Of a stretch of 64,000 nt of DNA, positions 34,487-45,064 are shown one piece after another; position 1 is the stretch's first letter, and each line of letters starts with the position of its first letter. The translations under genes were made by a program, and so were the position numbers. The notes beneath the pieces are model-generated. The model had not been told where the DNA came from. It saw only the letters and a program-made list of their open reading frames with translations, and did not search any database. Source of the stretch: Seinonella peptonophila (GTDB lineage Bacteria > Bacillota > Bacilli > Thermoactinomycetales > Thermoactinomycetaceae); contig NZ_FQVL01000014.1 of assembly GCF_900129355.1 (NCBI RefSeq), forward strand, positions 1 to 64,000. The letters run 5' to 3'.

Positions 34487-35284
34487 GTGATAAATAAAGA
34501 GAAAGTGTTAATCACAGGTCCAACATCAGGAATCGGTCTTGAGTTAGCTCGTCTTTTTGCCATGAATAATTATGAATTGATACTAGTTGGTAGAAATAGG
34601 CAAAAATTAATAGAATTACAGCGACTTTGGAAGTATGAATTTAATTCTACGATTCATATGATTGAAGAAGATTTGGCGCTTCCTGATGCAGCTAAGAAAA
34701 TCATACAGACCGTTTCAGAACGTGGATTATCGATTGATATTCTTGTGAATAATGCTGGCTTTGGTGCATATGGACCATTTACCCAAACTTCTTTGACAAA
34801 GGAGCTTGAAATGATTCAGGTAAATGTGATAGCGCTTACATCTCTAACAAAGTTAGTCAGTTGTGAAATGGTCAAACAAGGAAATGGAAAAATATTAAAT
34901 TTATCATCTGTTGCTGGTTTTCAGCCTGGTGGGCCATTGATGGCCGTATATTATGCCACGAAAGCATATGTGCTTTCTTTTAGTGAAGCTTTAGCCAATG
35001 AATTGGAAGAGGCCGGGGTACAAGTAAGCGTACTCTGTCCTGGACCAACAGCGACTCGTTTTGAAAAGCGCGCCAACCTGGAGCAATCAAAACTTTTTCA
35101 ACGTAATATAATGACTGCTGAAGAGGTTGCGAGGATTGCCTTTCGGGAGTTTATGAGAGGAAAACGTTTGATCGTTCCAGGCACGACCAACCGGATTTTA
35201 GCTCGATCTGTACGCTTTCTGCCGCGTAAAGTGGTAACCGGAATGGTTCGTAGAATACAAGAAGAGCGAAATCCAGATCAATAA
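34487..35284 (+). CDS. short-chain dehydrogenase/reductase
   Basis: An NAD(P)-dependent oxidoreductase of the classical SDR family. The cofactor loop GPTSGIG (near residue 9), NNAGFGAYG, the catalytic Ser in LSSVAGF and YYATKAYV with the catalytic Tyr/Lys are all present. The C-terminal part is basic (RMVRRIQEERNP). Substrate cannot be predicted. Start assignment is uncertain: GTG 34487 gives the family N-terminus but has a poor ribosome site. A frame from GTG 34421 adds 22 residues with no support. A strong ribosome site (AAGGGAGG, 34299-34306) lies far upstream in a folded leader. Confidence 0.88.
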   Translation: MINKEKVLITGPTSGIGLELARLFAMNNYELILVGRNRQKLIELQRLWKYEFNSTIHMIEEDLALPDAAKKIIQTVSERGLSIDILVNNAGFGAYGPFTQTSLTKELEMIQVNVIALTSLTKLVSCEMVKQGNGKILNLSSVAGFQPGGPLMAVYYATKAYVLSFSEALANELEEAGVQVSVLCPGPTATRFEKRANLEQSKLFQRNIMTAEEVARIAFREFMRGKRLIVPGTTNRILARSVRFLPRKVVTGMVRRIQEERNPDQ

Positions 35285-35290
35285 GGCAAT

Positions 35291-35326
35291 AAAAAACACC
35301 TGATGAATCAACATCAGGTGTTTTTT
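35291..35326. terminator. bidirectional terminator between SDR and mnmM
   Basis: 15-bp perfect stem AAAAAACACCTGATG/CATCAGGTGTTTTTT with a 6-nt loop. It overlaps the end of mnmM. Confidence 0.92.
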
Positions 35327-35886
35327 TCAATGATTAGGATTGATGGAGCTTGATGACGATTTAAAATTTGATACCAATCGACTCGGAACTGTTTAGTGGG
35401 AAGTGAAGAAGCCCAATTAATGACTGTAGAGGCCTCTGCTTCGCCGCCAGAATGACCTGTGTAGAGGACAAGGGTCATTCTTCCACCCTTCATCAGCCAT
35501 TCGCTCGCTTGTTCTGCTGCATATTGTGTCGTATGTGCTGTGGTGATGATCTGGTGATCGCCATTTGGCAGATAGCCAAGATTAAACATGATAGCGCCTA
35601 TTTTCCCTTTATATACCAGTGGAATATCTTGATGAAGTAGGGCATGGTTATTTAAAAAAAGCTCTACTTGCTCTGAAGCATGATGCTCAATCAGTCGTTT
35701 TCTCGTAATAGAAATCGCTGTTTGTTGTATATCAAAGCCATAAACGCGACCTTGGCTACCTACTTGTTTGGCAAGAAATAATGTGTCGTATCCGTTACCA
35801 ACCGTCGCGTCGATGGCAATTCCTCCCACGGATAATACTTCGCCAATCACTTGATGTGTATAAGCTAGAATCTTAGGTAAGCTCAT
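35314..35886 (-). CDS. mnmM: tRNA wobble-uridine methyltransferase, YtqB/MnmM
   Basis: A class I SAM methyltransferase of the YtqB family, about 190 residues. The SAM loop is DATVGNGYDTLFLA (near residue 25), then GRVYGFDIQ, and the family-specific FNLGYLPNGDHQI (near 97). YtqB has been assigned as MnmM, methylating 5-aminomethyl-(2-thio)uridine at tRNA position 34. The start ATG 35886 overlaps the mnmL stop (ATGA). A longer TTG frame to 35934 would lie inside mnmL and add residues absent from the family. Translational coupling with mnmL is likely. Confidence 0.88.
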   Translation of the reverse strand: MSLPKILAYTHQVIGEVLSVGGIAIDATVGNGYDTLFLAKQVGSQGRVYGFDIQQTAISITRKRLIEHHASEQVELFLNNHALLHQDIPLVYKGKIGAIMFNLGYLPNGDHQIITTAHTTQYAAEQASEWLMKGGRMTLVLYTGHSGGEAEASTVINWASSLPTKQFRVDWYQILNRHQAPSILIIEKNT

Positions 35887-36836
35887 ACCGTGCCCGTCTT
35901 TTGAGACAATGTTGAGGCTCGTTTGCCTTGCCAACTATCCCGACGCTTTAATTCATCATCGATCGCATTGAGTACTTCCCATTTTTTTGTACTCCACATC
36001 GGCCCAATTAACAGATTAGGGGGGCCATCACCTGTAATGCGATGAATAATCATTTCTGGTGGGAGTAGCTCAAGCGAATCTACAACAAGTCGAACATAGG
36101 TCTCTTTATCTAAAAATTTTACTAGCCCTTGTTCGTACTGTTTGACCATGGGCGTATTTTTCATCAAGTGAAGCAAGTGAATTTTAATTCCCTGTATATC
36201 CATCTCGGAGCATGCTTGTACCGTTTGAAGCATTTCCTCTTCACTTTCGCCAGGTAGCCCATGGATAATATGCGCGCAGGTGCGAATCCCACGTTTTTGC
36301 AGCTTCTCAACACCTTCTAGAAAACAAGCAAAATCATGGCCGCGATTGATTAATTGTGATGTATGTTCATGAATCGTTTGTAGTCCTAATTCCACCCAGA
36401 GATATGTGCGTTTATTTAACTCAGCTAAATACTCAACCACATCATCGGGTAGACAATCGGGTCGGGTGGCAATCGAAAGCCCTACAACCCCTTCTTGTTC
36501 TAAAATGAGTTCGTACATTTCCCTCAGTTGTGCAACAGGTGCATAAGTATTACTAAAAGCTTGGAAATAACCAAGATACTTCGCTTTTGGCCATTTTTGA
36601 TGCATACGTTTCTTCACATCATGAAATTGTTTTAATAAATCGTCGCGTCGATTGCCGGCAAAGTCGCCAGAACCACGAGCAGAGCAAAAAGTGCAGCCTC
36701 CAACAGCAACTTTTCCATCACGATTTGGACAAGTAAAACCTCCATCGAGAGCAACTTTAAATACCTTTTCTCCAAAGGTTTGCCGTAGATGATAATTCCA
36801 GGCATGGTAGCGTTTTTCTCCCCAATGAAGCGACAT
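35883..36836 (-). CDS. mnmL: TIGR01212-type radical SAM protein, YtqA/MnmL
   Basis: A radical SAM enzyme of the YtqA/YhcC type, about 317 residues. The cluster-binding cysteines are in FTCPNRDGKVAVGGCTFCSARGSGDF (near residues 33-58), the first Cys being spaced widely from the CxxC as is typical for this family. HIIHGLPGES and the C-terminal RITGDGPPNLLIGPMW follow. It is paired with MnmM for conversion of carboxymethylaminomethyl-uridine towards methylaminomethyl-uridine in tRNA. ATG 36836 (MSLHWGEKRY) has GGTGAT upstream and matches family starts; earlier in-frame ATGs lack support. Confidence 0.87.
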   Translation of the reverse strand: MSLHWGEKRYHAWNYHLRQTFGEKVFKVALDGGFTCPNRDGKVAVGGCTFCSARGSGDFAGNRRDDLLKQFHDVKKRMHQKWPKAKYLGYFQAFSNTYAPVAQLREMYELILEQEGVVGLSIATRPDCLPDDVVEYLAELNKRTYLWVELGLQTIHEHTSQLINRGHDFACFLEGVEKLQKRGIRTCAHIIHGLPGESEEEMLQTVQACSEMDIQGIKIHLLHLMKNTPMVKQYEQGLVKFLDKETYVRLVVDSLELLPPEMIIHRITGDGPPNLLIGPMWSTKKWEVLNAIDDELKRRDSWQGKRASTLSQKTGTV

Positions 36837-36953
36837 TTCAATCACCATCCATTCAGCTTTCATCATAACCGATTGTTAACATGAAATCGATCGTATGTAA
36901 ATTCAAAAGATATGATAGAATCTTGGTACATATTGTTTACAGGGAGAGAGAAG

Positions 36954-37784
36954 ATGAGCAAGTTTCACAAAGTAACAATGGTGTTCATGGCCACTTTTTG
37001 TTTGCTTACTTTTAGTGGGTGTTCTGTAATCAGTTCTTTTGCTGATCGATTTACTTCTGCTGAACAAGTTGCACATGATTCAATGGGTGAATTAAAAAAG
37101 ACAAAAGGTTATCAATCTGTTGCAAAAGGTAACGAAACTCAAACATTGATTCACAATCAAAAGAAGACTGTATTACATAGCCAATATCATTTTCAAGAAT
37201 CTTATAGTTTTAAACCAGTGAAGATTCATTCTATCCGACAATACATAACCAATGGTCATACCGTTCGCTCAGAATTATATTATTCTGATGGAACGGTTTA
37301 TCAGAAAACAGGAATTAGTGGTTGGCAAAAAGAGAAAGGAACAATTGAGCAATTAAATTTAAACTATCGACCCGATCAACTACTTCAAGCTGTCACAAAA
37401 GGTAGCGCAGGAAAGGGAATACAAGGTCGCTTTTTTGTGTTAGAAATTGGAAAAGCAGCCAGTAAAGAGTATCTTACCCAAGCATACCATGACTTCTTAT
37501 CCGCTTTCCAACAAGCAACCAATGTAGACCCAAAGGCAAAAGTTTCAATTCAGACGGATCGCCTATCTGAAAGAATTTTTATCGATCGACAGACCAAACG
37601 ACTGCATCATATTGAATTGAATCTTAAATTAAGTACCAAACTAAAAGAAATTGAGTTTTCTCTTGAAAGAAAAGGAAAAATAGAACTTACTGGAGACTTA
37701 CAACAACCTATTCTCCTTCCCGATTATGTAAAGAAAGATGCAATTAGTCATGAGATGGAGGAAGAAGATAAAACAGAAGAGTAA
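36954..37784 (+). CDS. putative lipoprotein of the DUF6612/LppX-like type
   Basis: An exported lipoprotein of about 276 residues. The signal peptide MSKFHKVTMVFMATFCLLTF ends in an SGC lipobox. The mature part is a long beta-rich domain (FQESYSFKPVKIHSIRQYI; VRSELYYSDGTVYQKTGISGW) with alternating hydrophobic pattern, similar to the half-barrel of LolA/LppX-like or DUF6612 proteins. That assignment is by pattern only. It ends in an acidic tail. GGGAGAGAGA precedes ATG 36954. Single gene, divergent from mnmL. Confidence 0.7.
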   Translation: MSKFHKVTMVFMATFCLLTFSGCSVISSFADRFTSAEQVAHDSMGELKKTKGYQSVAKGNETQTLIHNQKKTVLHSQYHFQESYSFKPVKIHSIRQYITNGHTVRSELYYSDGTVYQKTGISGWQKEKGTIEQLNLNYRPDQLLQAVTKGSAGKGIQGRFFVLEIGKAASKEYLTQAYHDFLSAFQQATNVDPKAKVSIQTDRLSERIFIDRQTKRLHHIELNLKLSTKLKEIEFSLERKGKIELTGDLQQPILLPDYVKKDAISHEMEEEDKTEE

Positions 37785-37869
37785 ATAATTATTTTTTTAT
37801 ACGTTTTTATTTTTAATTGATCGGGAATTTATACGGATCAGATGCAAATTATAAAAAAGGACCGCTCAA

Positions 37870-37899
37870 TTGACAATTTTTATCATGTAGTTGTATTAT
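37870..37899 (+). promoter_or_regulatory. sigma-A-type promoter of the pdh operon
   Basis: TTGACA, 18-nt spacer, TATTAT, about 128 bases ahead of pdhA. An upstream ORF lies in the leader. Confidence 0.65.
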
Positions 37900-37944
37900 T
37901 TACGTATATTCCCTTGTCCTAGTGAGAAAAAGGGCGTGGTATAA

Positions 37945-39118
<1,174 letters not shown>

Positions 39119-39119
39119 G

Positions 39120-40100
39120 ATGGCGCAGATGAAGATGCAAGAAGCGATCAATGATGCATTACGAGTCGAGTTAGCACGTGATCCCGATGTCTTGATCTTT
39201 GGTGAAGATGTGGGGAGAAATGGTGGGGTATTTCGTGTGACTACCGATTTACAACAGGAGTTTGGGGAAGAGCGCGTTTTTGATACACCACTTGCAGAAT
39301 CAGGGATTGTAGGTTTAGCGATTGGACTTGGAACACAAGGCTTTCGCCCTGTTGCAGAGATACAGTTTATTGGCTTTATCTTTGAAGCATTGGATAGCAT
39401 TGCGGTACAAGCTCCAAGACTTCGCTATCGCTCAGGTGGACGATATCATGCTCCTTTGACGATTCGAGCGCCTTTTGGAGCAGGAGTAAAGCCGCCAGAG
39501 TTGCATGGTGATAGTTTGGAAGGGTTATTAGCTCAGACTCCAGGGATTAAAGTAGTTGTTCCTTCTAATCCTTACGATGCAAAAGGATTGCTGCTCTCGG
39601 CGATTCGCGAAAATGATCCTGTCTTTTTCTTAGAGCACTTAAAGCTTTACTTCTCGATCAAAGGTGAAGTCCCTGAAGGTGATTATACAGTACCCATTGG
39701 AAAGGCAAATGTCGTTCGTGAGGGCTCTGATGTCTCGATCTTTTCGTATGGAGCGATGGTACATACTTCCCTAAAAGCCGCTGAAATGATTGAAAAAGAG
39801 CGCGGTGCAAAAGTAGAAGTGGTAGATTTGCGTACAATTAGCCCCTTAGATACAGAGACAATTGTTGAATCAGTCAAGAAAACGGGTCGTGCAGTTGTAG
39901 TTCAAGAAGCGCAAAAGTCGGCAGGAATCGCTGCAGAATTGATTGCTCAAATTAATGAGCAAGCAATCCTTCAGCTGGAGGCACCTGTAAAAAGGGTAAC
40001 AGGGCCAGATACAGTACTCGCTTTTCCACAGATTGAAGAAGAATGGTTGCCGTCTCCAAAGCGCGTTGTCGATGCATTAAATGAAGTTCTTGATTTCTAA
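39120..40100 (+). CDS. pdhB: pyruvate dehydrogenase E1 component, beta subunit
   Basis: Beta subunit of the alpha2beta2 E1, 326 residues. It has [30 protein letters not shown] and [13 protein letters not shown] in the N-domain, and [15 protein letters not shown] with [15 protein letters not shown] in the C-domain. All are characteristic of PdhB, which supplies a TPP-contacting Glu. It begins one base after the pdhA stop, with AAGGGGG upstream. An earlier in-frame start inside pdhA (39060) adds unsupported residues. Confidence 0.95.
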   Translation: MAQMKMQEAINDALRVELARDPDVLIFGEDVGRNGGVFRVTTDLQQEFGEERVFDTPLAESGIVGLAIGLGTQGFRPVAEIQFIGFIFEALDSIAVQAPRLRYRSGGRYHAPLTIRAPFGAGVKPPELHGDSLEGLLAQTPGIKVVVPSNPYDAKGLLLSAIRENDPVFFLEHLKLYFSIKGEVPEGDYTVPIGKANVVREGSDVSIFSYGAMVHTSLKAAEMIEKERGAKVEVVDLRTISPLDTETIVESVKKTGRAVVVQEAQKSAGIAAELIAQINEQAILQLEAPVKRVTGPDTVLAFPQIEEEWLPSPKRVVDALNEVLDF

Positions 40101-40151
40101 AATTTATTCAAGATAGGATTACTGTTTCGACTAGATTGGAGGAATGCTCTC

Positions 40152-41423
40152 GTGGGTCTATATGAATTTCATTTGCCCGATGTAGGGGAAGGAATGCACG
40201 AGGTTGAGATTGTTAAGCTTTTGGTTAAAGAAGGGGACAAGATTGAGGAATTTGATACCTTAGCTGAAGTGCAGACAGATAAAGCTGTGGTTGAGCTTGC
40301 TTCACCTGTTTCAGGTGTTGTGAAATCGCTCAACATAAAAGAAGGAGACATCGCAATTGTTGATAGCGTAGTAGCCACTTTTGAAGTGGAGGGCGAGGGG
40401 AACCAATCTGAGCCATCAGCAGCTGAATCTGTCCCTTCACAACCCACTGCTACGGAAGTGCCATCCGATTCAGCTACAGCTCGCTTAGATCAAACAGAAG
40501 AGAAATCAGTAGTAGAGACTGAATCGGAAACCACAGACAAAAAGAATGTCTCAGCTATGCCCTCTGTACGTAAGTATGCAAGAGAGCAAGGGATAGATAT
40601 TAGCCAAGTTACTGGAAGCGGAAAACATGGACGGGTCTTACGGGATGATATCGATTCTTACCTGCAAGGCGGAGCAAAACAAGCAAAAGCACAGCCAACC
40701 TCTGTTTCATATGAGCCAGGAACAGAAGAGCGGATACCTTTACGTGGTATTCGACGTACGATTGCAAAACGCATGGTTGAAAGTAAACAGACTTCACCAC
40801 ATGTTACATTCTTTGATGAGTTTGATGTGAACGAATTAATCGCCCTGCGTAAGGCTGGTAAAGCAATTGCAGAAACACGGGGTACGAAACTTTCTTACTT
40901 ACCGTTTATTATCAAGGCAGTTATTACTGCTTTAAAAGAATATCCAACTCTTAACGCTTCGATTGACATAGAAAATAATGAGATTGTTATTAAGCATTTC
41001 TATAATATTGGATTAGCGGCAGCAACTGATCAAGGATTAACTGTCCCTGTCCTACACAATGCTGATCAAAAAACGATTTTTGAATTAGCAGATGAAATCA
41101 ATGATAAAGCAAGTCGAGCGCGTGAGTTGAAATTATCACCAGATGAGATGCGCGGTGGTACGTTTACCATCTCAAATATTGGTGGTTATGGAACACAGTT
41201 CTTTACTCCAATAATCAATCAACCAGAGGTAGCAATTCTCGGTGTCGGAACGATAAAGGAAAAACCCGTCGTCATCGATGGTGAAATCAAAGTTCGTTCA
41301 CTCATGTTTATGTCACTCACATTTGACCATCGACTCATTGATGGGGATGTGGCAGCACGCTTCTTAAATCGATTGAAACAGCTATTGGAACACCCAAATC
41401 TATTAATGATGGAGATGAGGTAA
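40152..41423 (+). CDS. pdhC: dihydrolipoyllysine acetyltransferase E2
   Basis: The core acyltransferase of the complex, 423 residues. It has one N-terminal lipoyl domain with lipoylated Lys in [10 protein letters not shown] (near residue 42), a Ser/Thr/Glu-rich flexible linker (80-130), a peripheral subunit-binding domain ([21 protein letters not shown], near 138), and a catalytic domain ending in the [14 protein letters not shown] active-site motif. GTG start with GGAGG 9 nt upstream. It receives acetyl from E1 and passes it to CoA. The single lipoyl domain is usual in Bacillales. Confidence 0.95.
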   Translation: MGLYEFHLPDVGEGMHEVEIVKLLVKEGDKIEEFDTLAEVQTDKAVVELASPVSGVVKSLNIKEGDIAIVDSVVATFEVEGEGNQSEPSAAESVPSQPTATEVPSDSATARLDQTEEKSVVETESETTDKKNVSAMPSVRKYAREQGIDISQVTGSGKHGRVLRDDIDSYLQGGAKQAKAQPTSVSYEPGTEERIPLRGIRRTIAKRMVESKQTSPHVTFFDEFDVNELIALRKAGKAIAETRGTKLSYLPFIIKAVITALKEYPTLNASIDIENNEIVIKHFYNIGLAAATDQGLTVPVLHNADQKTIFELADEINDKASRARELKLSPDEMRGGTFTISNIGGYGTQFFTPIINQPEVAILGVGTIKEKPVVIDGEIKVRSLMFMSLTFDHRLIDGDVAARFLNRLKQLLEHPNLLMMEMR

Positions 41424-41424
41424 G

Positions 41425-42843
41425 ATGGTAGTTGGCGATCTAGCACAAGAAGTAGATGTAGTAGTAGTCGGTGGTGGAATTGGTGGATATACAGCAGCGA
41501 TTCGGGCTGCACAATTAGGACGAAGCGTCATGTTGGTCGAAAAAGGAAATTTGGGTGGAGTATGTTTAAACATCGGATGTATTCCATCAAAAGCACTGAT
41601 TAGCGCAGCAGAACGGGTAGAGCATATTCAATCAGCAGGCGAGATGGGGATTGATGTTGCTGGTGAAGTTTCTGTTGATATGAAAAAACTAATCGGATGG
41701 AAAGATAAGGTCGTGAAGAAGTTAACAGGTGGCGTTAGTTCCCTGTTAAAGGGAAATAAAGTAGAAGTAGTGAGTGGTGAAGCATTTTTTTCTGGTACGG
41801 ATCGTCTCCGTGTGATAAATGATGACGCTTCCCAAACCTATCAATTTAAAGATGTGGTGATTGCAACAGGATCAAGACCTGCTGAATTACCGATTCTTCC
41901 CTTTGATAGACAGCGGATTATCTCTTCTACAGAAGCTTTATCATTAAGTGAAGTACCACAAAAACTTGTCGTCGTGGGTGGAGGCTATATCGGCTTAGAA
42001 CTAGGAACTGCTTTTGCAAAACTGGGCAGTGAGGTAACGATTTTAGAAGGGCAGAAATCTATCTTACCTGGCACGGATGCAGCTTTGAGTAAAATGGTTT
42101 CTCGCAAGCTGAAAAAGCTTGGTGTAAAAGTTTTAACAGAGGCTTTGGTACAAGGTGGCGAAAACAAAGGCGATTCTGTTGAGGTAAGCTTTACCCATAA
42201 AGATGAGCAACAAACGATTACTGCCGATTATGCGTTAGTCTCAATTGGTCGTAAGCCAAATACGGATGAACTTGGTTTGGAATCGATTGGTGTTACTTTA
42301 GATGAGCGAGGATTTATCAAAACAGATCAACGTTGTCAAACCAATCAAGAGCATATCTATGCGGTTGGCGACTGTGCCGGTGGTGATTTACTGGCTCATA
42401 AGGCTGGCTATGAAGGGAAAATCGCTGCGGAAGCTCTTTGTGGACAGAAGAGCATCGTTGACTATCAGGCAATGCCATATGTGATCTTTAGTGACCCAGA
42501 GATCGCTTATACAGGCTTAACAGAGTCAGCGGCAAAAGAGGCAGGCTATGAGACAAAAGTTAGCCGTTTTGCTTTCCAAGTAAATGGTCGTGCTCTATCG
42601 ATGAATCAGACCGATGGCTTTGCCCAAATTGTAGCGGATGCAAAGACGAAGCAAGTGCTGGGCGTTCAGATTGTAGGGCCTGAAGCTTCAGCATTGATTG
42701 GTGAAGCTGTCTTTGCGATTGAGATGGGGGCGAATGCAGAAGATTTGAGCTTAACGATTCATCCTCATCCAACATTAACGGAGCCATTGATGGAAGCGGC
42801 TGAAGGGATTTTAGGACATGCAATTCATATGGTGAATCGTTAA
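41425..42843 (+). CDS. pdhD: dihydrolipoyl dehydrogenase E3
   Basis: A FAD-dependent disulfide reductase reoxidising dihydrolipoamide with NAD+, 472 residues. It has FAD loop VVGGGIGGYTAAIRAAQLG, the redox cysteine pair GGVCLNIGCIPSKAL (near residues 46-60), NAD loop VVGGGYIGLELG, and the C-terminal His-Glu dyad in HPHPTLTEPLMEAA. It starts one base after pdhC stops, with GAGGTAAG as ribosome site. The operon ends right after it in a 13-bp terminator. Confidence 0.96.
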   Translation: MVVGDLAQEVDVVVVGGGIGGYTAAIRAAQLGRSVMLVEKGNLGGVCLNIGCIPSKALISAAERVEHIQSAGEMGIDVAGEVSVDMKKLIGWKDKVVKKLTGGVSSLLKGNKVEVVSGEAFFSGTDRLRVINDDASQTYQFKDVVIATGSRPAELPILPFDRQRIISSTEALSLSEVPQKLVVVGGGYIGLELGTAFAKLGSEVTILEGQKSILPGTDAALSKMVSRKLKKLGVKVLTEALVQGGENKGDSVEVSFTHKDEQQTITADYALVSIGRKPNTDELGLESIGVTLDERGFIKTDQRCQTNQEHIYAVGDCAGGDLLAHKAGYEGKIAAEALCGQKSIVDYQAMPYVIFSDPEIAYTGLTESAAKEAGYETKVSRFAFQVNGRALSMNQTDGFAQIVADAKTKQVLGVQIVGPEASALIGEAVFAIEMGANAEDLSLTIHPHPTLTEPLMEAAEGILGHAIHMVNR

Positions 42844-42860
42844 AAAGATATGGATTTACA

Positions 42861-42897
42861 AACCCCCCTTTCCTCATACGTGGAAAGGGGGGTTTTG
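42861..42897 (+). terminator. terminator of the pdh operon
   Basis: 13-bp perfect stem AACCCCCCTTTCC/GGAAAGGGGGGTT with an 8-nt loop and trailing T-rich run. Confidence 0.9.
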
Positions 42898-42968
42898 TTT
42901 GAATAAAGATAGAAAAATTTTTCAATAAAGGCTTGAAAAAATGTTGTCAAGATGTCAAGATACGTTTG

Positions 42969-43238
42969 TTAGTCAAATAAATCAATCTGTAGCAGGTTTG
43001 TAAAAAAGATTCGCTTGTATAATACTCCATTGCGAAGTTGAAGCCATCGTTCATAAGGATCAATCTGATCAACATACCCACAAAATTGATGCTCCATTCC
43101 ACTTGCCACGCGATAAATCACAGAGAGCGGAATTTCCTGCTCAAAGGCAGTTTGAATGGATTGACTGATCATCAAAGACTGCTCAGGGTCGAATGATCGG
43201 TTAAAAGGATGATACTCGATTGAGATATGACGTTGCAA
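42969..43238 (-). CDS. YolD-like family protein
   Basis: A small soluble protein (about 90 residues) with the beta-rich pattern of the YolD-like family: IYRVASG, FCGYVDQIDPYERWLQLRN and RIFFTNLLQIDLF. YolD relatives often sit by Y-family polymerase genes; none is here, and the assignment is by pattern. The start is probably TTG 43238, with GGAG 8 nt upstream; ATG 43244 is only 2 nt from it. Divergent from the thioesterase gene. Confidence 0.55.
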   Translation of the reverse strand: MQRHISIEYHPFNRSFDPEQSLMISQSIQTAFEQEIPLSVIYRVASGMEHQFCGYVDQIDPYERWLQLRNGVLYKRIFFTNLLQIDLFD

Positions 43239-43335
43239 TTTCATCACTCCATTAATGAACGCGACGTTTGATTTAAGATGATTGTATCCGAATATATGTT
43301 CGTAGTCAAGCTAATATTTAGCGAGGTGGCAACAC

Positions 43336-43743
43336 ATGAAGACAGAAATTGAAATCGAGGTACGACCTACGGAAATTGACGTGATGGGGCATGTAAATAA
43401 TGCAAAGTACATCGAGTACCTGGAGTGGGGAAGAGAAGATTGGTATAACAAGGCGGGTATTCCATTTGATGAATTACAAGCAATTGGAATCGGTACAGTT
43501 GTTGCGAGGATTGAAATTGATTATCGGAAAGAGGCTCGCTTAGGGGAACGACTCTTGATTAAGACGCAGCCCCATAGCAAGGGGAGAACAAGCTATCTAC
43601 TTCAACAACAAATTTTTAATCAAGAAGATCAATTAGTAACAGAAGCGATTGTGACAGGCGTTACCATTTCTTTAGAGAAAAGAAAGTCTGTGCCATTGCC
43701 CACTATTCTCGCTGAACATTTTACAAGAGAGCGGGAGCGTTAG
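43336..43743 (+). CDS. acyl-CoA thioesterase (4HBT, YbgC/FadM-like)
   Basis: A single hot-dog-fold thioesterase of 135 residues. RPTEIDVMGHVNNAKYIEYLEWGRED carries the catalytic Asp (near residue 15) and the HVNN motif typical of this branch. It presumably hydrolyses acyl-CoA or acyl-ACP; the acyl specificity is unknown. GAGGTGG 6 nt before ATG. It converges on and overlaps the UPF0435 gene by four bases, so no terminator separates them. Confidence 0.88.
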   Translation: MKTEIEIEVRPTEIDVMGHVNNAKYIEYLEWGREDWYNKAGIPFDELQAIGIGTVVARIEIDYRKEARLGERLLIKTQPHSKGRTSYLLQQQIFNQEDQLVTEAIVTGVTISLEKRKSVPLPTILAEHFTRERER

Positions 43744-43964
43744 CTTTTTAACTCCCGCAGCTCTTCCAATACGCCCTCTATTTCCATCATTGTTAAATTC
43801 CCTTTTCTTTGCTCTATAAAATGATAAATATCTAGTAGCTCATCATATTGATCCAATGAGTAGTTTTCAGAGCGGATTAAAGCGGCGTTGACGATATTTA
43901 ATTGTTGTTTGATCGATTCAATGACATGTTCGAGATTCGCTTGATTTGCTGATTTTAAATCCAA
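43740..43964 (-). CDS. UPF0435/DUF1128 family protein (YfkK-like)
   Basis: A small helical protein of about 75 residues. NLEHVIESIKQQLNIVNAALI, YSLDQYDELLDIYHFIEQRKG and MEIEGVLEELRELK match the DUF1128/UPF0435 pattern seen in Bacillus YfkK. The function of the family is unknown. Start: AAAGGA is 8 nt before TTG 43964, whereas ATG 43973 is only 0-1 nt from it, so TTG is preferred. It is in one minus-strand run with the DUF218 and HesB-like genes. Confidence 0.8.
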   Translation of the reverse strand: MDLKSANQANLEHVIESIKQQLNIVNAALIRSENYSLDQYDELLDIYHFIEQRKGNLTMMEIEGVLEELRELKS

Positions 43965-43980
43965 ATGAAACATCCTTTCT

Positions 43981-44583
43981 TTAAGAACGCATATACTCCA
44001 TTAGATATTGTTTAATGAGTGAAAGTGACTCTTTTGTTTTATAATACGGCATAAACATAACGGTCGAATGAACAGGTGATGGTTTGGCATCGATTTGGAG
44101 CTGGTGTGCAATTCGCAAAGCACGGTAGAGATGATAATCATGTGTAATAATGGTTACTTTTTTAAGATGATACTGCTGCAAAAGTTGCTTGGTGTTACGT
44201 AAGTTTTCCCAAGTGTTGCGTGAGTTATCTTCTAGAATGAGTCGGTTCTTGGGTAGCCCTTGTTTTTGAAGATATTCAAACATCGCCTTAGCTTCTGTGT
44301 GTTGGTCATTTCCTAGACCACCTGAGAGTACCAAATATTTTACCAGACCTGAACGGTAAAGGGAGAGACCCAGATCACATCGTTCTTTTAGCGCTGGGCT
44401 CAATTCACCGTCCCACAATGCAGCGCCCAGAATAATGCCTGCTTCCCTAGATTCTGAAGAAGGGTTTACTTCATCAAATTGTGAAGTCAGATAGTACAAG
44501 TAAAAGTAGAGACTGAGCAAAAGAATTAATATAATCGTCAATAAGTATATCCACTTTTCTGTCAAAATTCTATTCCTCACCAT
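43981..44583 (-). CDS. DUF218 (YdcF/SanA-like) membrane protein
   Basis: About 200 residues. One N-terminal membrane anchor (WIYLLTIILILLLSLYFYLY) is followed by an extracytoplasmic DUF218 domain: GIILGAALWDGELSPALKERCDLGLSLY, LVLSGGLGNDQ with following HTEA, LEDNSRNTWENL and ITHDYHLYRAL. Related proteins (SanA, YdcF) affect envelope integrity, with no agreed biochemical activity. ATG 44583 is preferred (AGGGA upstream); ATG 44616 overlaps the HesB-like gene and has its ribosome site touching the start. Confidence 0.85.
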   Translation of the reverse strand: MVRNRILTEKWIYLLTIILILLLSLYFYLYYLTSQFDEVNPSSESREAGIILGAALWDGELSPALKERCDLGLSLYRSGLVKYLVLSGGLGNDQHTEAKAMFEYLQKQGLPKNRLILEDNSRNTWENLRNTKQLLQQYHLKKVTIITHDYHLYRALRIAHQLQIDAKPSPVHSTVMFMPYYKTKESLSLIKQYLMEYMRS

Positions 44584-44597
44584 ATTTGAATCCCTGC

Positions 44598-44942
44598 TTA
44601 TGAGGGCAATGGACATCCTCCCATCTCTGGGGGATTGGGATGGTAGACACTAAAGCGACCTGTGTCGCGATTTACGTCGATGACAAGTCCATCTAACCAA
44701 TTACTTGTCGCCACATCATATAGAAAGGGAACACCTTTTACTTCGATTTTGGAATCACTTATTTTCCATTCAGTCATTTCGATTGCAAATGATGGGGTGT
44801 TACAACCTGACGTAAGTGGAATCACGCGAAAGCCAAGCCAGTCTGAGCTTTGATCCTGCTCTTGGGTTAAAAGCCATTTTAATTTTGCCGCAGCAAGATC
44901 GCTAATGTCTACATGCAAATTTTGTTTACTGGTAGGTTTCAT
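44598..44942 (-). CDS. HesB/IscA-like iron-sulfur biosynthesis family protein
   Basis: An A-type-carrier-like protein of 114 residues. FRVIPLTSGCNTPSFAIEMTE, PFLYDVATSNWLDGLVIDV and the end NPPEMGGCPLPS fit the HesB-like branch. Only two cysteines are present (near residues 47 and 110), whereas classical IscA/SufA use three, so cluster binding may differ or occur across a dimer. AAAGGAG 8 nt before ATG. Upstream gene of the three-gene minus-strand run; divergent from tpx. Confidence 0.72.
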   Translation of the reverse strand: MKPTSKQNLHVDISDLAAAKLKWLLTQEQDQSSDWLGFRVIPLTSGCNTPSFAIEMTEWKISDSKIEVKGVPFLYDVATSNWLDGLVIDVNRDTGRFSVYHPNPPEMGGCPLPS

Positions 44943-45064
44943 GTGTAGGACTCCTTTCTACATCATCCATACATTATAGCTTATATTTCTCTCACTTGAA
45001 ATGACAAGGAAAGTATGGAGCAAATATGTTAATATAAAGTAGGCAAGTGAACGTCATAATCTTT

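Noticed and set aside
43740..43743. Possible frameshift or fusion where the thioesterase and UPF0435 genes overlap
   Set aside because: They are convergent genes on opposite strands with a simple 4-bp overlap; both are full length.
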